Assembly: GCA_003993805.1 (NCBI GenBank)
Contig: RSEF01000001.1
Location: 62,480,518-62,544,517, forward strand
DNA length: 64,000 nucleotides
DNA from: Himantopus leucocephalus
Taxonomy: Eukaryota > Chordata > Aves > Charadriiformes > Recurvirostridae
Direction of reading: 5' to 3'
Of the stretch, positions 1-11,113 are shown one piece after another; the first letter of the stretch is position 1, and each line of letters begins with the position of its first letter. Both the position numbers and the translations under genes were made by a program. The notes beneath the pieces are model-generated. The model had not been told where the DNA came from. It searched no databases and was given only the letters and a program-made list of their open reading frames with translations.

Positions 1-135
1 CTGTATCCAGGCTAAGGCTTCCTCCTCGTCCCTTGCTTTGCTTGCCATGAGACCTGGATTGTTTGAGTGCCCAGGCAGTTGTCCTCATGATGACTTTCTC
101 TCTTCTTGACCTGGCACCTGCATGCCTGGGGACAG

Positions 136-3100
136 ATGACACAGCTGCTGCTTGAGTATGGCTCCGAGGTGAATTTGACCAGCCGGACAGCTGACATGGC
201 TCTGCACATTGCAGTCAAGAGGGGACGTTTTGACTGCGCCATGGTACTGCTGACACATGGGGCCCACACCAATGCCAGGGGTCAGGATGGCAACACACCG
301 CTGCACCTGGCCATGAAGGTGAGTTTTCTGCAGAAGCTGCTGGGAAGGAGAAATTTTTCTTGAAGGGTTGAGGCAGGGACAGACTCCTTTGAAATTCTAG
401 TATTTCATGGGGTGATCCCTTGGGGGTGCTTTGGCTAATGAAAAGAGGAGGGAGGGAATGAGAGATTACGTAGCTAAGGGGAGCGTGGCTCTTGACTGAG
501 CTTTCTCTTGTCCCCTAGCATGACCATCTGGATATGATCAAAGCAATCGTTGTGTTTGGAGGAGATGTCGAGATCCCCAATGATTTTGGGGAGACACCAG
601 GGCTGTTGGCAGCCAGGAGCAGCAAAGGTGAGGGAGCATGTCAGCAGCTTTGCAGGGTGAACACAGCATCCTGTTTCCCCTTGGTGCCCAAAACAGTGTC
701 TTGGAGAGAGGTGAAAACATGCCAAGTGTGGGTAATGCTTCTCCAACATGCTTTCCCAGCTTCTAGTCGCTCACAGGGTAGGCACTTCCTGAGCTAGCGG
801 CATAGGCTTTGTATTAATAGCCCTTGATGAATTTCTTTTCTATGAGACAGAGATGCAAGAGGAAAAGCTGGCACGCACTCACCCTCTTTCAGGCCACAGT
901 GTCGGGCACTGCAGGCTCACAACAGGATGACGCAGTGCTGCTGAACTGCCTAGGCGTAAGCAGATACGGGTGGTTCTTCAGTGGCAAGAAGCGTGTGGCA
1001 CACACCCTTGAAGCTGCACAGCTTTGGGTACCCCTGCTGTGCACAAGTCCTGCTGCTTAAGGGACAGATACCCAGGACTTGCTTTCCCCTTCCCCAGGTC
1101 ACCCCAGAGGTTTGATGAGGGTCGGGGCTGCTGTGTATTTAGCAGAGCCCCCGCAGTGTGTGCCTGCACTGGTTCTCTTTCTGATCTGTGACTCCCCCTT
1201 CGTCACCTAAGGTGCGAACCGGAAAGTGCTTTTAGACCTGCTGCAAACTGTAGGGACCGAACGCTGCCACCCACCCAACCCTGACTCCCCAAGCCTGGCA
1301 CCATCTGCCGCCTCCTTCCTGGAAGGCCAACCTTCCTCGCGGAGCAGCTTCAACAGCTTAGGTAAAGCCTTTCCTGGCCCTCCCTTGCTCTCCTCCCTTC
1401 TTGCTTCACGGTGCTGTCTCAGATCTCTTCTCCAGACGGGCCGTGCTCTGGGGACAGTCTCCTAGCTCTCGGTTTCTGGTGACTCTGTACTTGTTCAGCT
1501 GTTGCAGGATCTTCTCACTTTTCTGTGTTTTTCGCGTGTGTGTACTTTAAAATCTTGTACCGTAAACCTGTTTTATAGACCTGACACAATGCAGCTCTGT
1601 CAAAAGGAAAGGGAAGACTCATTCCCTCACCCCTCTGGAAGAGGTGTAGGACTTAGTTGCCTGCATGTACTTTATCCACTGGGTCATGTACAGAAGGGGA
1701 GGTACTTGCTCGTCTGCCTTGAGGACCTCCCAGGGTCACAAGGAAATTGGAAGCGTCGCTTGTTCAGATCCTGGAGGCCAGCAGCTGGGAGAGGGAAGGG
1801 ATGAAGGCCAAGGATAAGCGACTTTGGTTACAAGGTTTACGTTATGCATAGGACAAGCAAAACTTGGGGTATATGGTTGTGTTGTAGCTTGTGCTCTGTA
1901 CTGTGCAGACTGTGTGAGTAAGCCCACAGGTCTATACTAGGTGCTTGGCTTTCCTCCTCCAGGGAGCTTGGGCAGAGGCAGCATGAGGGGTTATGGAGTG
2001 GGCAGTGGGTGAGTTGGCTTGGAGGGAGGCTCTGACCCTTGTGAGGGGCACGCAGGCAGGTAACAGCGGCTTCTGGTCCACTTCCCCTCTGAGGTTGGTG
2101 GTTTCCTCCCCCCAGGCCTTGGAATATGTCCTGTGTCACCACAAGTGTCACTGGCTGGTGACACCAGGACTTTCTTCTCACCATGGCCTTGTGAAGGCAG
2201 CCCCCCTAAGTTTCAGCTCTGATGCAGTGACAAAGGAACACCCTTTTTCATCCTGGACTCTGGCCCTTGAAGAAACTCCTCACCGCATTCATTGCCATCC
2301 ACAGCCGCCTCCCAGCCTGGGTGCTGGCAGGAGTATTTAACTTCTCTCCCCCTGTTCTTCTTTTGGTTTCACAGGCTGGCTTCTCACCTAGGCTGGATTG
2401 GTGCCCCACATCCAGGGTGGCCTGGGTGTACATCGGCTGTGTGGTAATGACAAGCCACCCTGTCCCCACAGCTCTCCTGCCTAGGTTACCTTGCAGGAGT
2501 AGATTTAGGTTTTATCTTATGGCTTGCAGTAAACTGCATAGTGGACATGCTGCTAGGCTCTGCCTTCTCTCTCACCTACTCTGCTCGTCATCTGCTTCTA
2601 CAAATCCTTCGTCTTTGCCAGTGCATCTCCAGCTGCCTGCTCTAAAGGATGGGGTTTTTCCTCTTTGGTGTGGAGTTTAATCTGGGGGGGTACCTGGTGG
2701 CTATGGGTAAGACGGCTTGTGTCTCCTGCAGGGAGCTTTATTTGATTGGGAAGGGAGTTGGATGTTCTTTGTGTGATTATAGTGGAAATGATTTACCGCA
2801 GGGGTGGGAGGTTTGGGTATCTTGACCAAGTTTTCTGGGGAAGGAAAGTAGGAAGAATCATTGAAGGTTTTCTAATTGATTAAGTATAATTTAGTTGACT
2901 GGTATCTCTGAGTCACGTATCAGAGGGTTCAGGTAGCAAAGTGGTCTCTAATTTTTTCTTTTTCCTTTCGCATGTTCCTGGCCCTCTAGGATACAAGGAC
3001 CTTCTGTATGTTTCCACAACACTCGGGCAGTTCTTGAAGGCACCAGATGTTGTGGACTCACCCAGTGAGGGTAGAAGAAAGTAAGTGAGGAACAGCTTCT

Positions 3101-6100
3101 GTCCAGGCTTCCTGTAGAACTTGAAGGTGAAAGCCATGTGTGTGAATTCTCCCCACCCGCACCCGTGGATGTGGCATCCTCAGAGCTCACATTATTTAGT
3201 GTCCATTGACCTTGTGGTTTTTGCCAGAACCTTGTGCCTGTTCCTGCCTGCAGCCCTGGAGCTGCAGTGGAGCCCAGGCTCAGCAGGTGAAACCCCTACT
3301 CTGTCTTTCCCCTCTGCTGCTGGGCACGAAACACAGTTTTGGTTTTGTGATTTCCCCATCTCCACACGCTGCCTTGACACTCACCCAGCTCCTTTGCCAG
3401 GCTGTGCACTGCCTTAGCAGTGCCTACACCTCACCTTGCATGGAGCAGTTGGCACTGAAGTGCTGCTAGCAGGAACTTAGGGCTGTCTGCTTTTTATTTA
3501 TGACACAATATACATTACTGCATAGTCAGGGATTTGGATGAGTTTTCGGCTTGTGAATGTGTCTCTGGTGTAGAGGTTAGAGATCGCTAAAAGAGCAAGC
3601 CGTGTTGCACCAGCTCCAACAAGGCATATCTGGCCAGGTCCAGTCTTATTTGCATCTGAGGAAGCACCGCTGGATTTATTTGTTCGCTGACTGTGCTGTC
3701 CATAGCGGTGTTTTTGTTACTGTGGCGTGCTGTGTTTTGTAAGCTGTCCCACAGCTCCCAATCGTGTGTCTGTCTCTCTCCAGTCAAGACCGCCTCCTGT
3801 GCCTGGATGGAGGGGGCATCCGGGGCCTCGTGCTCATCCAGCTCCTCCTGGCTATCGAAAAGGCTGCGGGCCGTCCCATTCGTGAGATTTTTGACTGGAT
3901 CGCAGGAACCAGCACTGGGGGGATCTTGGCCTTGGCTATTGTACATGGTGAGGACAGTGCAAATAATGGGCCCCTTCTTGCTCCTTTGGGCTCAATCACT
4001 CCTCTGTGGGGAGTGGATGTGGGGTGGGAGCTGCCACTCTGAGTCCCGACTGAGATTTGTTGTCCCTGCCAAAGGAGGGAAGGGGTGTTTGTTAATGAAG
4101 GAAAGCCTAGACCTGGCTTTGCGCTTGCTTCTCACGTCAGCTGACCTTGAGCAGCTTTCTGGGTTTTGGGAAGCACGTGATGGCAGAGTGCTATGTTCTG
4201 TTCTTCCTGCTCTCTCAATGGCGGGTTTTACAGCAAGGTGATTGGCACTTTCTGGTAGTGGGAAACTACACTCCAAGCTTGCCCTTTCTCTTTAATCCTT
4301 CCTAGTCATGCTGCTGAGGTCTGAGCAGATGACAGGCAGCCTGGGAAGGGGATGGGATTGGGAGTGACGCCTCCCATCTCCCCGCTAGTCCTGGAGAGTC
4401 CCATCTCTGATGTGCTGTTTGTTCTGCCTGCCCTTCCTCCCACCCCCTGCTCCTGCTGATGCTGTTGCCCATCTCAGGGAAGTCCATGGACTACATGCGC
4501 TGCCTGTACTTCCGCATGAAGGACATGGTGTTCCGGGGTTCTCGGCCCTACGAGTCGGAGCCCCTGGATGAGTTCTTGAAGAAGGAGTTTGGGGAAAACA
4601 CCAAAATGACAGATGTCCAAAAACCCAAGTAAGTCCTGCCTGGGGCTGCACTGGTTCATGCTCTCCTGAGTGTGCTCTAGACCCCTCTCAGCAGAGATGC
4701 TCAGCCTCTCCTTAGAGCAGATCTGGAGGAGCATGATGTGCGGACTATTGAAGCCATAAGTATGTTTTTTTCCCATTTTACTCATATTGTCATGTCCTCT
4801 TTCCCAGGGTTATGGTGACAGGGACGTTGTGCGACCGGCAGCCAGCTGAGCTCCACCTTTTCCGGAATTACCCTGTACCAGAGACAAAAACCTCCACTGA
4901 ATACAAGACAAGCGCATCTTTCAAACCGCTTACTCAGCCAGAAGGTAAATGCTGGCACACAGCAGTCCAGCTGGTTGGCAGAGGAGGGGGCCATCCCTCA
5001 GAGACACAAGATTTCCTAGTCTTCCTCCCATTGCTCTGAAAATGGCGGTGTCCCAGTAATGGCTCATCCCTGATCTTGACTTTTAGCTTGGTCCTAGTGA
5101 TGGTTCCCTTTTCTCTTCTCTCCTCCTCCCTTGGCTTCTCTTGTACTAGGAACAGGAGCTGGCTAGCGAGATTCATGAAGAAGGGGTCTGCTAGAGGAGT
5201 CCTGGATACAGTCCCTGGGCTCTCAGGAGCAGATTAACATGGAAAAGCTGTGTTACTGAAGTGTGCAGCTGCCTCCAGCTTGCTGCTTGCTTTGTCTAGC
5301 AAACATAACTGGTTCACCATCAAAATAGCAGCAATGAAGCTGGTAGAGAGTGAATTTGACTCAGCTTATGCAGAAGGTGGTGAGAACGTCTTTTAAAGCC
5401 CCCCAAAATAATCCTGTGCATCCAAGCAGAGGACTTACTGTTGGGAGAAAGAGGCACAACTGTCTAGGGCAGGGTCTTCTGGGATTGCGAGCCCTTCTGC
5501 TTTGTGTTGGTGAAGGCGGGGTGCTTCTTGCACACAAGAAAGTTGCTGCAAGAGGCCGTATGCTTTCTCTTCCTCCAGACCAACTTGTATGGCGCGCTGC
5601 TCGCTGCAGCGGGGCGGCCCCCACTTATTTCCGGCCAATAGGCCGCTTTCTGGATGGCGGGCTGTTAGCCAACAACCCGACCCTCGATGCCATGACGGAG
5701 ATCCACGAGTACAACAAGACGCTGATCAAAAAGGTGAGGGAAATCCTGGCCCTGAGTGGTAACTGGGGCTTTATCGGCTCCACTGAGCGTCCCTTGAAGG
5801 GGAAGAGAATTTGGGAACGGATGCCTCTGTAGTGGATAAACAAGTTAGCAGTGCAGCACCCTAGGAGGGAGTGTATGGAAGGGGATACATTTTGGGAATG
5901 GGGAAATATCTCTTCTGACAAGGGTGTGAGATGGGGAGGCAGCCCCATCAGCCTGTCATTGCTGCTATGAGCAATGATGATTCAGTTGATGGTTGTGTGC
6001 GTCCCTTGATGCAGCTCTGCGGGGCCTTTTCCTGCCCAAAAATAAATGGAGAAGACAATAGTAGGGCACTCTGCAAGGCTGAAGAGTGAATGCCTTCTGT

Positions 6101-8525
6101 GGCGTGGCAAGTTCCTCAGAAAGGTGACTAACTACTGGCAGCTACTGCTCCCTGTAGCTGAAAGGGGAGCTGTGTTGCCAAAATGACTGAAAGAGACTGT
6201 TTCACAGTCATCTGGTCCTCGGATTCATCTTTGGGGTGATCCCGTGGGTTTGGGTGCAGCCAGGGTTGTAAGGGACAGAACAGTGCAACTGTTGAAGTCG
6301 CGTGGATGATACCTGTCTCACCAGGCAGTACTAAAGGGGGAGGATGGGGGAGAGAAAAGGCTACTGAGCCTTCCACCCTGGCTTTCAGAGCTTCCCCAAG
6401 ACTGCTGTGAAAGACATGCTCCACCTTAATTGTTGGTTCTTGCCAACAAATCTTTTGTTTGTCCACAGGGTCAGAGGCAGGAAGTAAGAAAACTGGGGTT
6501 GGTGGTCTCCCTGGGGACAGGGAAGCCTCCGCAGGTCCCAGTGAGCTCTGTGGATGTTTTCCGCCCCTCCAACCCTTGGGAGCTGGCGAAGACCGTCTTT
6601 GGGGCCAGGGAGCTTGGCAAGATGGTGGTGGATTGTGTGAGTACTGGGAGGGGGGGATGGGGGAAGACCCCTGGGGCTGCTTGCAGGGAGGCAGCAAAGG
6701 TTTCCAGTCTTCAGCTTCTTCCTTATAGAAGAAAATTGTATTTCCTTGGAACTGCTCCAACCACAGCCAGTTCAAGGAATGGGTGTAGTGGGTAACCTAA
6801 GAATTGTGGGAGCACAGAAGGTCTGAAGCCCTGTCTGCCTGTTTGGGATTTCAAATGCCGAGGGAGGTGCAGTTCCTTCAGCTGTAAGGAGCTAAGGTAT
6901 GGGGGAGCTGAGGACAGGATAGTGGTCAGTGACCCCTAGGAACATTTGCAGGTGTGAGTTCATGAAACTCGGTATCTTTCCAGGAAGCATTGATTATCAT
7001 CTGAACAACCTCGACCAAGAAAAAAATCAAGCCTCAGAAAACAGCAATTAATTTTTCTTTGGAAAATCTTTGTTATCCCCACTGGGGAAATTAGCAAATG
7101 CTAGAGAAGTGGGAGTATCACTAATAAAAAGCAGTAGTTAAGAGCTGTGGTTAGGAGCATGTAATAGGCATACGCTCTTGGATGCTTCAGAAAGGAGCTC
7201 ATTAAATGTTGTACGTGAAAACACTCCAAATGAATGAAAAACAAAAAGGTCGTAACTGAGGTTTTGACTGTAATCTTAACTCTGTCGCTTTATCTCCTCT
7301 TAGCTTCCTAAAGCCAGAAAATACCCAGAGAGTATTCTTCTTCCCCTGTCTTTTATTTCAGGGCTCCCAGGGAAGCTGTCCCAGGATAGCCCAGAAAGCC
7401 TGCAGTAGTCAGAGGCTCTGCTGGTACTGGGCTTGGACAGAAATGGATAGAGATGAAATCCCAAGGAGGCTGTGATTCAGATCATCCTGGGCGTTTCTTT
7501 AAGGGAATCCACTCAATGCTGTGATGGATGGAGAATCTGTAGGGTGCAATTCCTTGTGTCCCAAGGATCAGGAGTACTGTTCTTATATTAAAAACAAACA
7601 AACAAACAAAAAGTCACCCCACTCTTGGTGGTGAATGTTGCCATCCAGGATGCTCTTGCTCCTGGTTTTTCCTCTCCCTGTGCGGCTTGCGCAAGTTCGG
7701 CTTGGTGCCAAGGGGAGCCTCTTGCAGGCAGGGGGAGAGCAGTGTGACAGTCAGGCTCTAACTCTGGGCCTGTTTCTCCTGCAGTGCACTGACGCAGATG
7801 GCCCAGCTGTGGATCGTGCCAGGGCCTGGTGTGAGATGACGGATGTCCCATATTTCCGGTAGGAGCTTCCTTTCCGCTCTCTGCACAGACCTATTTTTAT
7901 CCCTCTCACTTCAGACCTGGCTGTGGCATGCATAATCCCAAATAGTGTCCCCTCCAGAGGCATGCCTGCCCAGACCTGTCCCCCTGACCCCTCTCCTCAT
8001 GCCTCAGTGACATATCAGAGGATGCCATGGCCCAACGGTGGACGAAGCACGCCTTGTCTGGCGTCAGTTTAGTGGGATCTCTGGGGATGCTGTCTAACAG
8101 GCTCCTTAGGGAATGTGCGTCCTGCCCTCTTCCACCACGCACAGCATGTTTTGACACTCGTGCTTTACTTAGGTGGTGCAGTTGCTGAACTATGGCTCAG
8201 CCTTGAGTGTGGCTGGGCCTTGAAGGAGAGGGACGGCCTCTGCTCTGCAAGCCCGCTAGATAAGGGCAAGTGAACACCCAGGACAGCGGGAGCCACTTTG
8301 CACAAGTCTTGTGCTTGGCAGGCTCACTGCCTTGTTACACGCGTGTCTGTGACCAGCTGGTGATGTTGTCTTACCGTATGCAGGCTCAGCCCTCAGTTGC
8401 ACACGGAGGTGATGTTGGACGAGGTGAACGACACCGTGCTGGTGAACGCTCTCTGGGACACCCAGCTTTACATCTACCAGCAGCGGGAGCAGTTTGAGCA
8501 GCTAGTGCAACATCTCTGCCGATGA
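136..8525 (+). CDS. PLA2G6: PLA2G6, group VIA calcium-independent phospholipase A2 (5' end outside window)
   Basis: Serine lipase that hydrolyses the sn-2 acyl chain of phospholipids without calcium; it acts in cytosol, at membranes and at mitochondria in phospholipid remodelling. Eleven exons are read: 136-318, 519-627, 1212-1361, 2990-3080, 3784-3947, 4478-4628, 4808-4944, 5579-5733, 6469-6636, 7785-7858, 8384-8525. They join in one open frame of 507 residues. The first two exons hold the last ankyrin repeats (GNTPLHLAM). Exons five to eleven hold the patatin domain: glycine-rich DGGGIRG, nucleophile motif GTSTG (Ser codon 3911-3913) and the Asp of DGG (codon 5653-5655). The proline- and serine-rich linker from 1212-1361 and 2990-3080 corresponds in position to the insert of the long human isoform but is poorly conserved. 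Upstream ankyrin exons lie left of base 1. Identity is firm; the acceptor at 135 and the linker exon borders are the least certain points. Confidence 0.96.
3784..3947 (+). CDS. PLA2G6: PLA2G6 exon with glycine-rich motif and catalytic serine
   Basis: This 164-base exon carries both the oxyanion/nucleotide-type glycine loop DGGGIRG (codons from 3806) and the GTSTGG nucleophile elbow, with the serine codon at 3911-3913. It enters in phase 2 from 3080 and leaves with one base into 4478. The human enzyme has Val-Lys where this one has Ile-Arg in the glycine loop, a conservative change. Confidence 0.95.
5579..5733 (+). CDS. PLA2G6: PLA2G6 exon with catalytic aspartate
   Basis: The exon encodes the most conserved block of the enzyme: [10 protein letters not shown], then [12 protein letters not shown] and AMTEIHEYN. 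The Asp of DGG (codon 5653-5655) is the second member of the Ser-Asp dyad of patatin-like lipases. The exon ends exactly on a codon at 5733, before a consensus GTGAGG donor. Confidence 0.95.
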
Positions 8526-9660
8526 CTGACCTGGGGGATCCTGTTCAGCATCCCCACGGCAAGGAGCAGAAGACCCTGAAATGGCTCGGGTTTGCCCTTG
8601 AACCAAGATGCTGAGGTGGGGGAGGGACTACTACTGCTAATAATGAGGAATTAATGATACTTAATAGACAACAGTGCACATATACATGTATTGCGGGACA
8701 CACCTGTGTATTCCCAGACAGCTGTGAAATGCTGATAGGTACTTTTCATGCTGTAGCTCCATCTCTGCTGCTGTGCTCGGTTTTGCTGCCCTGCTCTCTG
8801 ACCGTACAGCGCTTCCCAGAAGCCAGAGCCCTCAGCTACCTGTCTTGAGCTGAAGCAGCTGGGGTCTCTCCTGTCTGTGCAGCACCTCCACTGACAAAGC
8901 ACCATGCACTTTCCTACACCGCAGAATAGGCCCAGGCCAGATAAAGCTTCAGGGATTACTTGGCCCGCTGGGGCCGAGATGTTTTGGAGCGTACAGTATG
9001 GGCAAAAGGGATTATTGTTCCCTCAACACGCCCAGTTTGAAGGGGAGTGGAAACACTGCAACTTTCTGCAGTAGATATGACGCAGAATGTTGTGACTGGC
9101 CTTGGGAAAAGGGGGAACCCTTCCTGAGCCAGTCTGTAGCACCTTCCCCTTTCCACTCCGTGATGGGCTGGCAACGTAGGTACTGACTTGCGCCCATGGT
9201 GGGAGCAGACCACCCCAGAGACTGTTTTGTGCTGCCTGACTTGCTGTGCTACTCTTCGCTCACGGGCTGAGATGCGAAAGCCTGTCTTTACTCACAGCAA
9301 GCTCAAGATGAGGGACAGTAGCGTTGGCTTGGCAGAGGTATCATTTCTCTTTATTCTTAACATGGAATTGAAACGCTCCAAGATCAGTTCCCAACAAAGA
9401 AGCTGACCCTGTGACAATTTGGATTTACTTTTTTTTTTTTTGCTGTTGGAAATTCCATTTTGAATGCTACACTACTTGGTGTTTCTGCAGTAAATTTTGC
9501 ATATTTATAAATAATTTATGTATCTATTGGGAGGCATTTTGAGGAGTAACCTGGAAAACTGAATTCTTAATCATTTGCTTTTGACAGGATGGACTGCTCT
9601 TGTGAGCAGTGCTTCTGTGAAAAAACTAACATGACCTGAAATAAAGAGAGGTTTGCATTT
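8526..9660 (+). other. PLA2G6: PLA2G6 3' untranslated region
   Basis: About 1.1 kb of noncoding sequence runs from the TGA at 8523-8525 to an AATAAA. The distal part (9420-9560) becomes AT-rich with a T tract, typical of a 3' end. No other gene is seen in it. The end is inferred from the poly(A) signal only. Confidence 0.65.
9640..9645 (+). terminator. PLA2G6: PLA2G6 poly(A) signal AATAAA
   Basis: Canonical AATAAA about 1.1 kb after the stop, in the right strand and followed by a GT-rich stretch (9649-9700). It is the first canonical hexamer after the stop codon. Confidence 0.7.
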
Positions 9661-11113
9661 GGTTCCACTGTCACGCAGTCCCTGGATGTCTTGTCTCTCT
9701 CTCCATCCTGCAAAGTCCCAGAGGGGTTCTGAGCTTGCAGCCCCTGAATTTCTTACAGGTAGGAAATCAGGAATTGGGCTCCTTGAGACACAGGATGATA
9801 CCCTTTGTGTGGGCTGAAGAGGTGAATGGCCTGTCTCTGATGCCAGCCCTGGGAGCACGCGTGTGGTGTGAGTGACTGGCAGTCCCATGAAGCGCAGCAT
9901 TGCACGCTCAGCTTACCAGTTGCAGCCAGCAGAGGGGCTTTGTACCCACTCCCATGTGAGAATCCTCTTGGTGCTGGTCAGGCATAGAAAGAGGAACACT
10001 GAAATGCCTCAGGGTACAAATGACGGGAGATGGGGCTTTAATTTTGATAGCCCCAGGTAGTTCCTGGACAAGGTAACTGCTGCAAGCCTGCTGAACCTGG
10101 TGCCCACCGATTCTAAAGGGATACCGCTGGCAGGAGTGTGGGTGCTGAGTCATGAATAGGTCTAGAAACTGATTATCTGATCTTCACAAATGAGATTGTG
10201 GAATTACAGGGCTGTTAATGTGGAGTAAAGGTTTTCTTTTTCCTACATAACAGAGGGACCTACCTTCCTGTGGGAAAACAAAGCCCCACATCTCGGGGTG
10301 GAGAAAACATGAGCTCCCTTCTGCTTTTTGCCCCTGGGTTGCATTCTCCCCTTCTCTTTATAAGCCTGCACCATCTGCAGGGACTTGCCGGACTGAGGCT
10401 GTGCTCAGGCTCCTTGCACGCAGGCAGGGAGTGCAGGAGGGTTCAGGCACAAGTTCATGCCTGCTGTCGGGGAGTCACACTGAGACCCGGAGCAGGAGGG
10501 AGGCGAAGAGCCAGAGGGCTGAGGCCTGGGGTGGGGGAATAATGGTCAGGGAAGAGATGAAACACGTTTTGAGCTTTCTTTATGTTTGCCACCCGCCAGT
10601 AATTCACTGCCTGTGATCACAAGCTGATAGGGATCTCCTGACTGGCAGTGCCTGTGCGTGAGAGACCTGAAGATGCTCTGCTAGCACAGCAAGGCTGAGC
10701 GAGCCACCTCCGAGCGGTGGCAGTGACGGAGGCAGCGAGCCATAAGGCGGTTACTCTAGCAGGTGGCTGGCTCTGCAGGTGTCAGGGCAGGTGGAGCTGG
10801 GTACAGAGCTGGCAATCAATAATTAAAGGAGGTGGTCACGTGCCCTTGCTGGCTGTCACAGGATTCCTCTCTTCTCAGAGTCCGGTTACTTCCAGAGATC
10901 AAGTTCCAGCCTCTTGGCTGGTGAATTATTAAACTCCAGCAGTGCTCCATTCCCTTTGTACCACGTCTGTGTCTTTCTGCTGTCCTACCCTGCCAGCGAC
11001 GGGCTCTTTCCATCCAGCTGGCTCTGCAGAAGCAGAGTCCTCCGGGCCAGTATAGCACCTGGTGCTCTCCTTTGCTCCTTGCTTCTCCATAGAAGAGGGA
11101 AAAAGCTCTGGAG
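9661..11113 (+). promoter_or_regulatory. PLA2G6-BAIAP2L2 spacer and probable BAIAP2L2 promoter area
   Basis: Only about 1.45 kb separates the PLA2G6 poly(A) signal from the BAIAP2L2 start codon, so the promoter and 5'UTR of BAIAP2L2 must lie here unless an upstream exon sits inside PLA2G6. A TTTATAAG element at 10357-10364 could be a TATA box, but nothing confirms a start site. No CpG island is seen. No ORF here is supported. Confidence 0.4.

Noticed and set aside
6128..6775. A 215-codon minus-strand ORF
   Set aside because: It is antisense to the PLA2G6 exon 6469-6636 and its introns, with no domain of its own.
7121..7126. AATAAA in a PLA2G6 intron, and others at 6041 and 21043
   Set aside because: They fall in introns between clearly spliced exons; there is no sign of early termination.
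7590..7610. AAAC repeat in a PLA2G6 intron as forkhead cluster
   Set aside because: It is a plain simple repeat; forkhead likeness is a by-product.
10357..10364. TTTATAAG as the BAIAP2L2 TATA box
   Set aside because: It is about 750 bases from the start codon with no supporting exon boundary, so it is only mentioned as possible.
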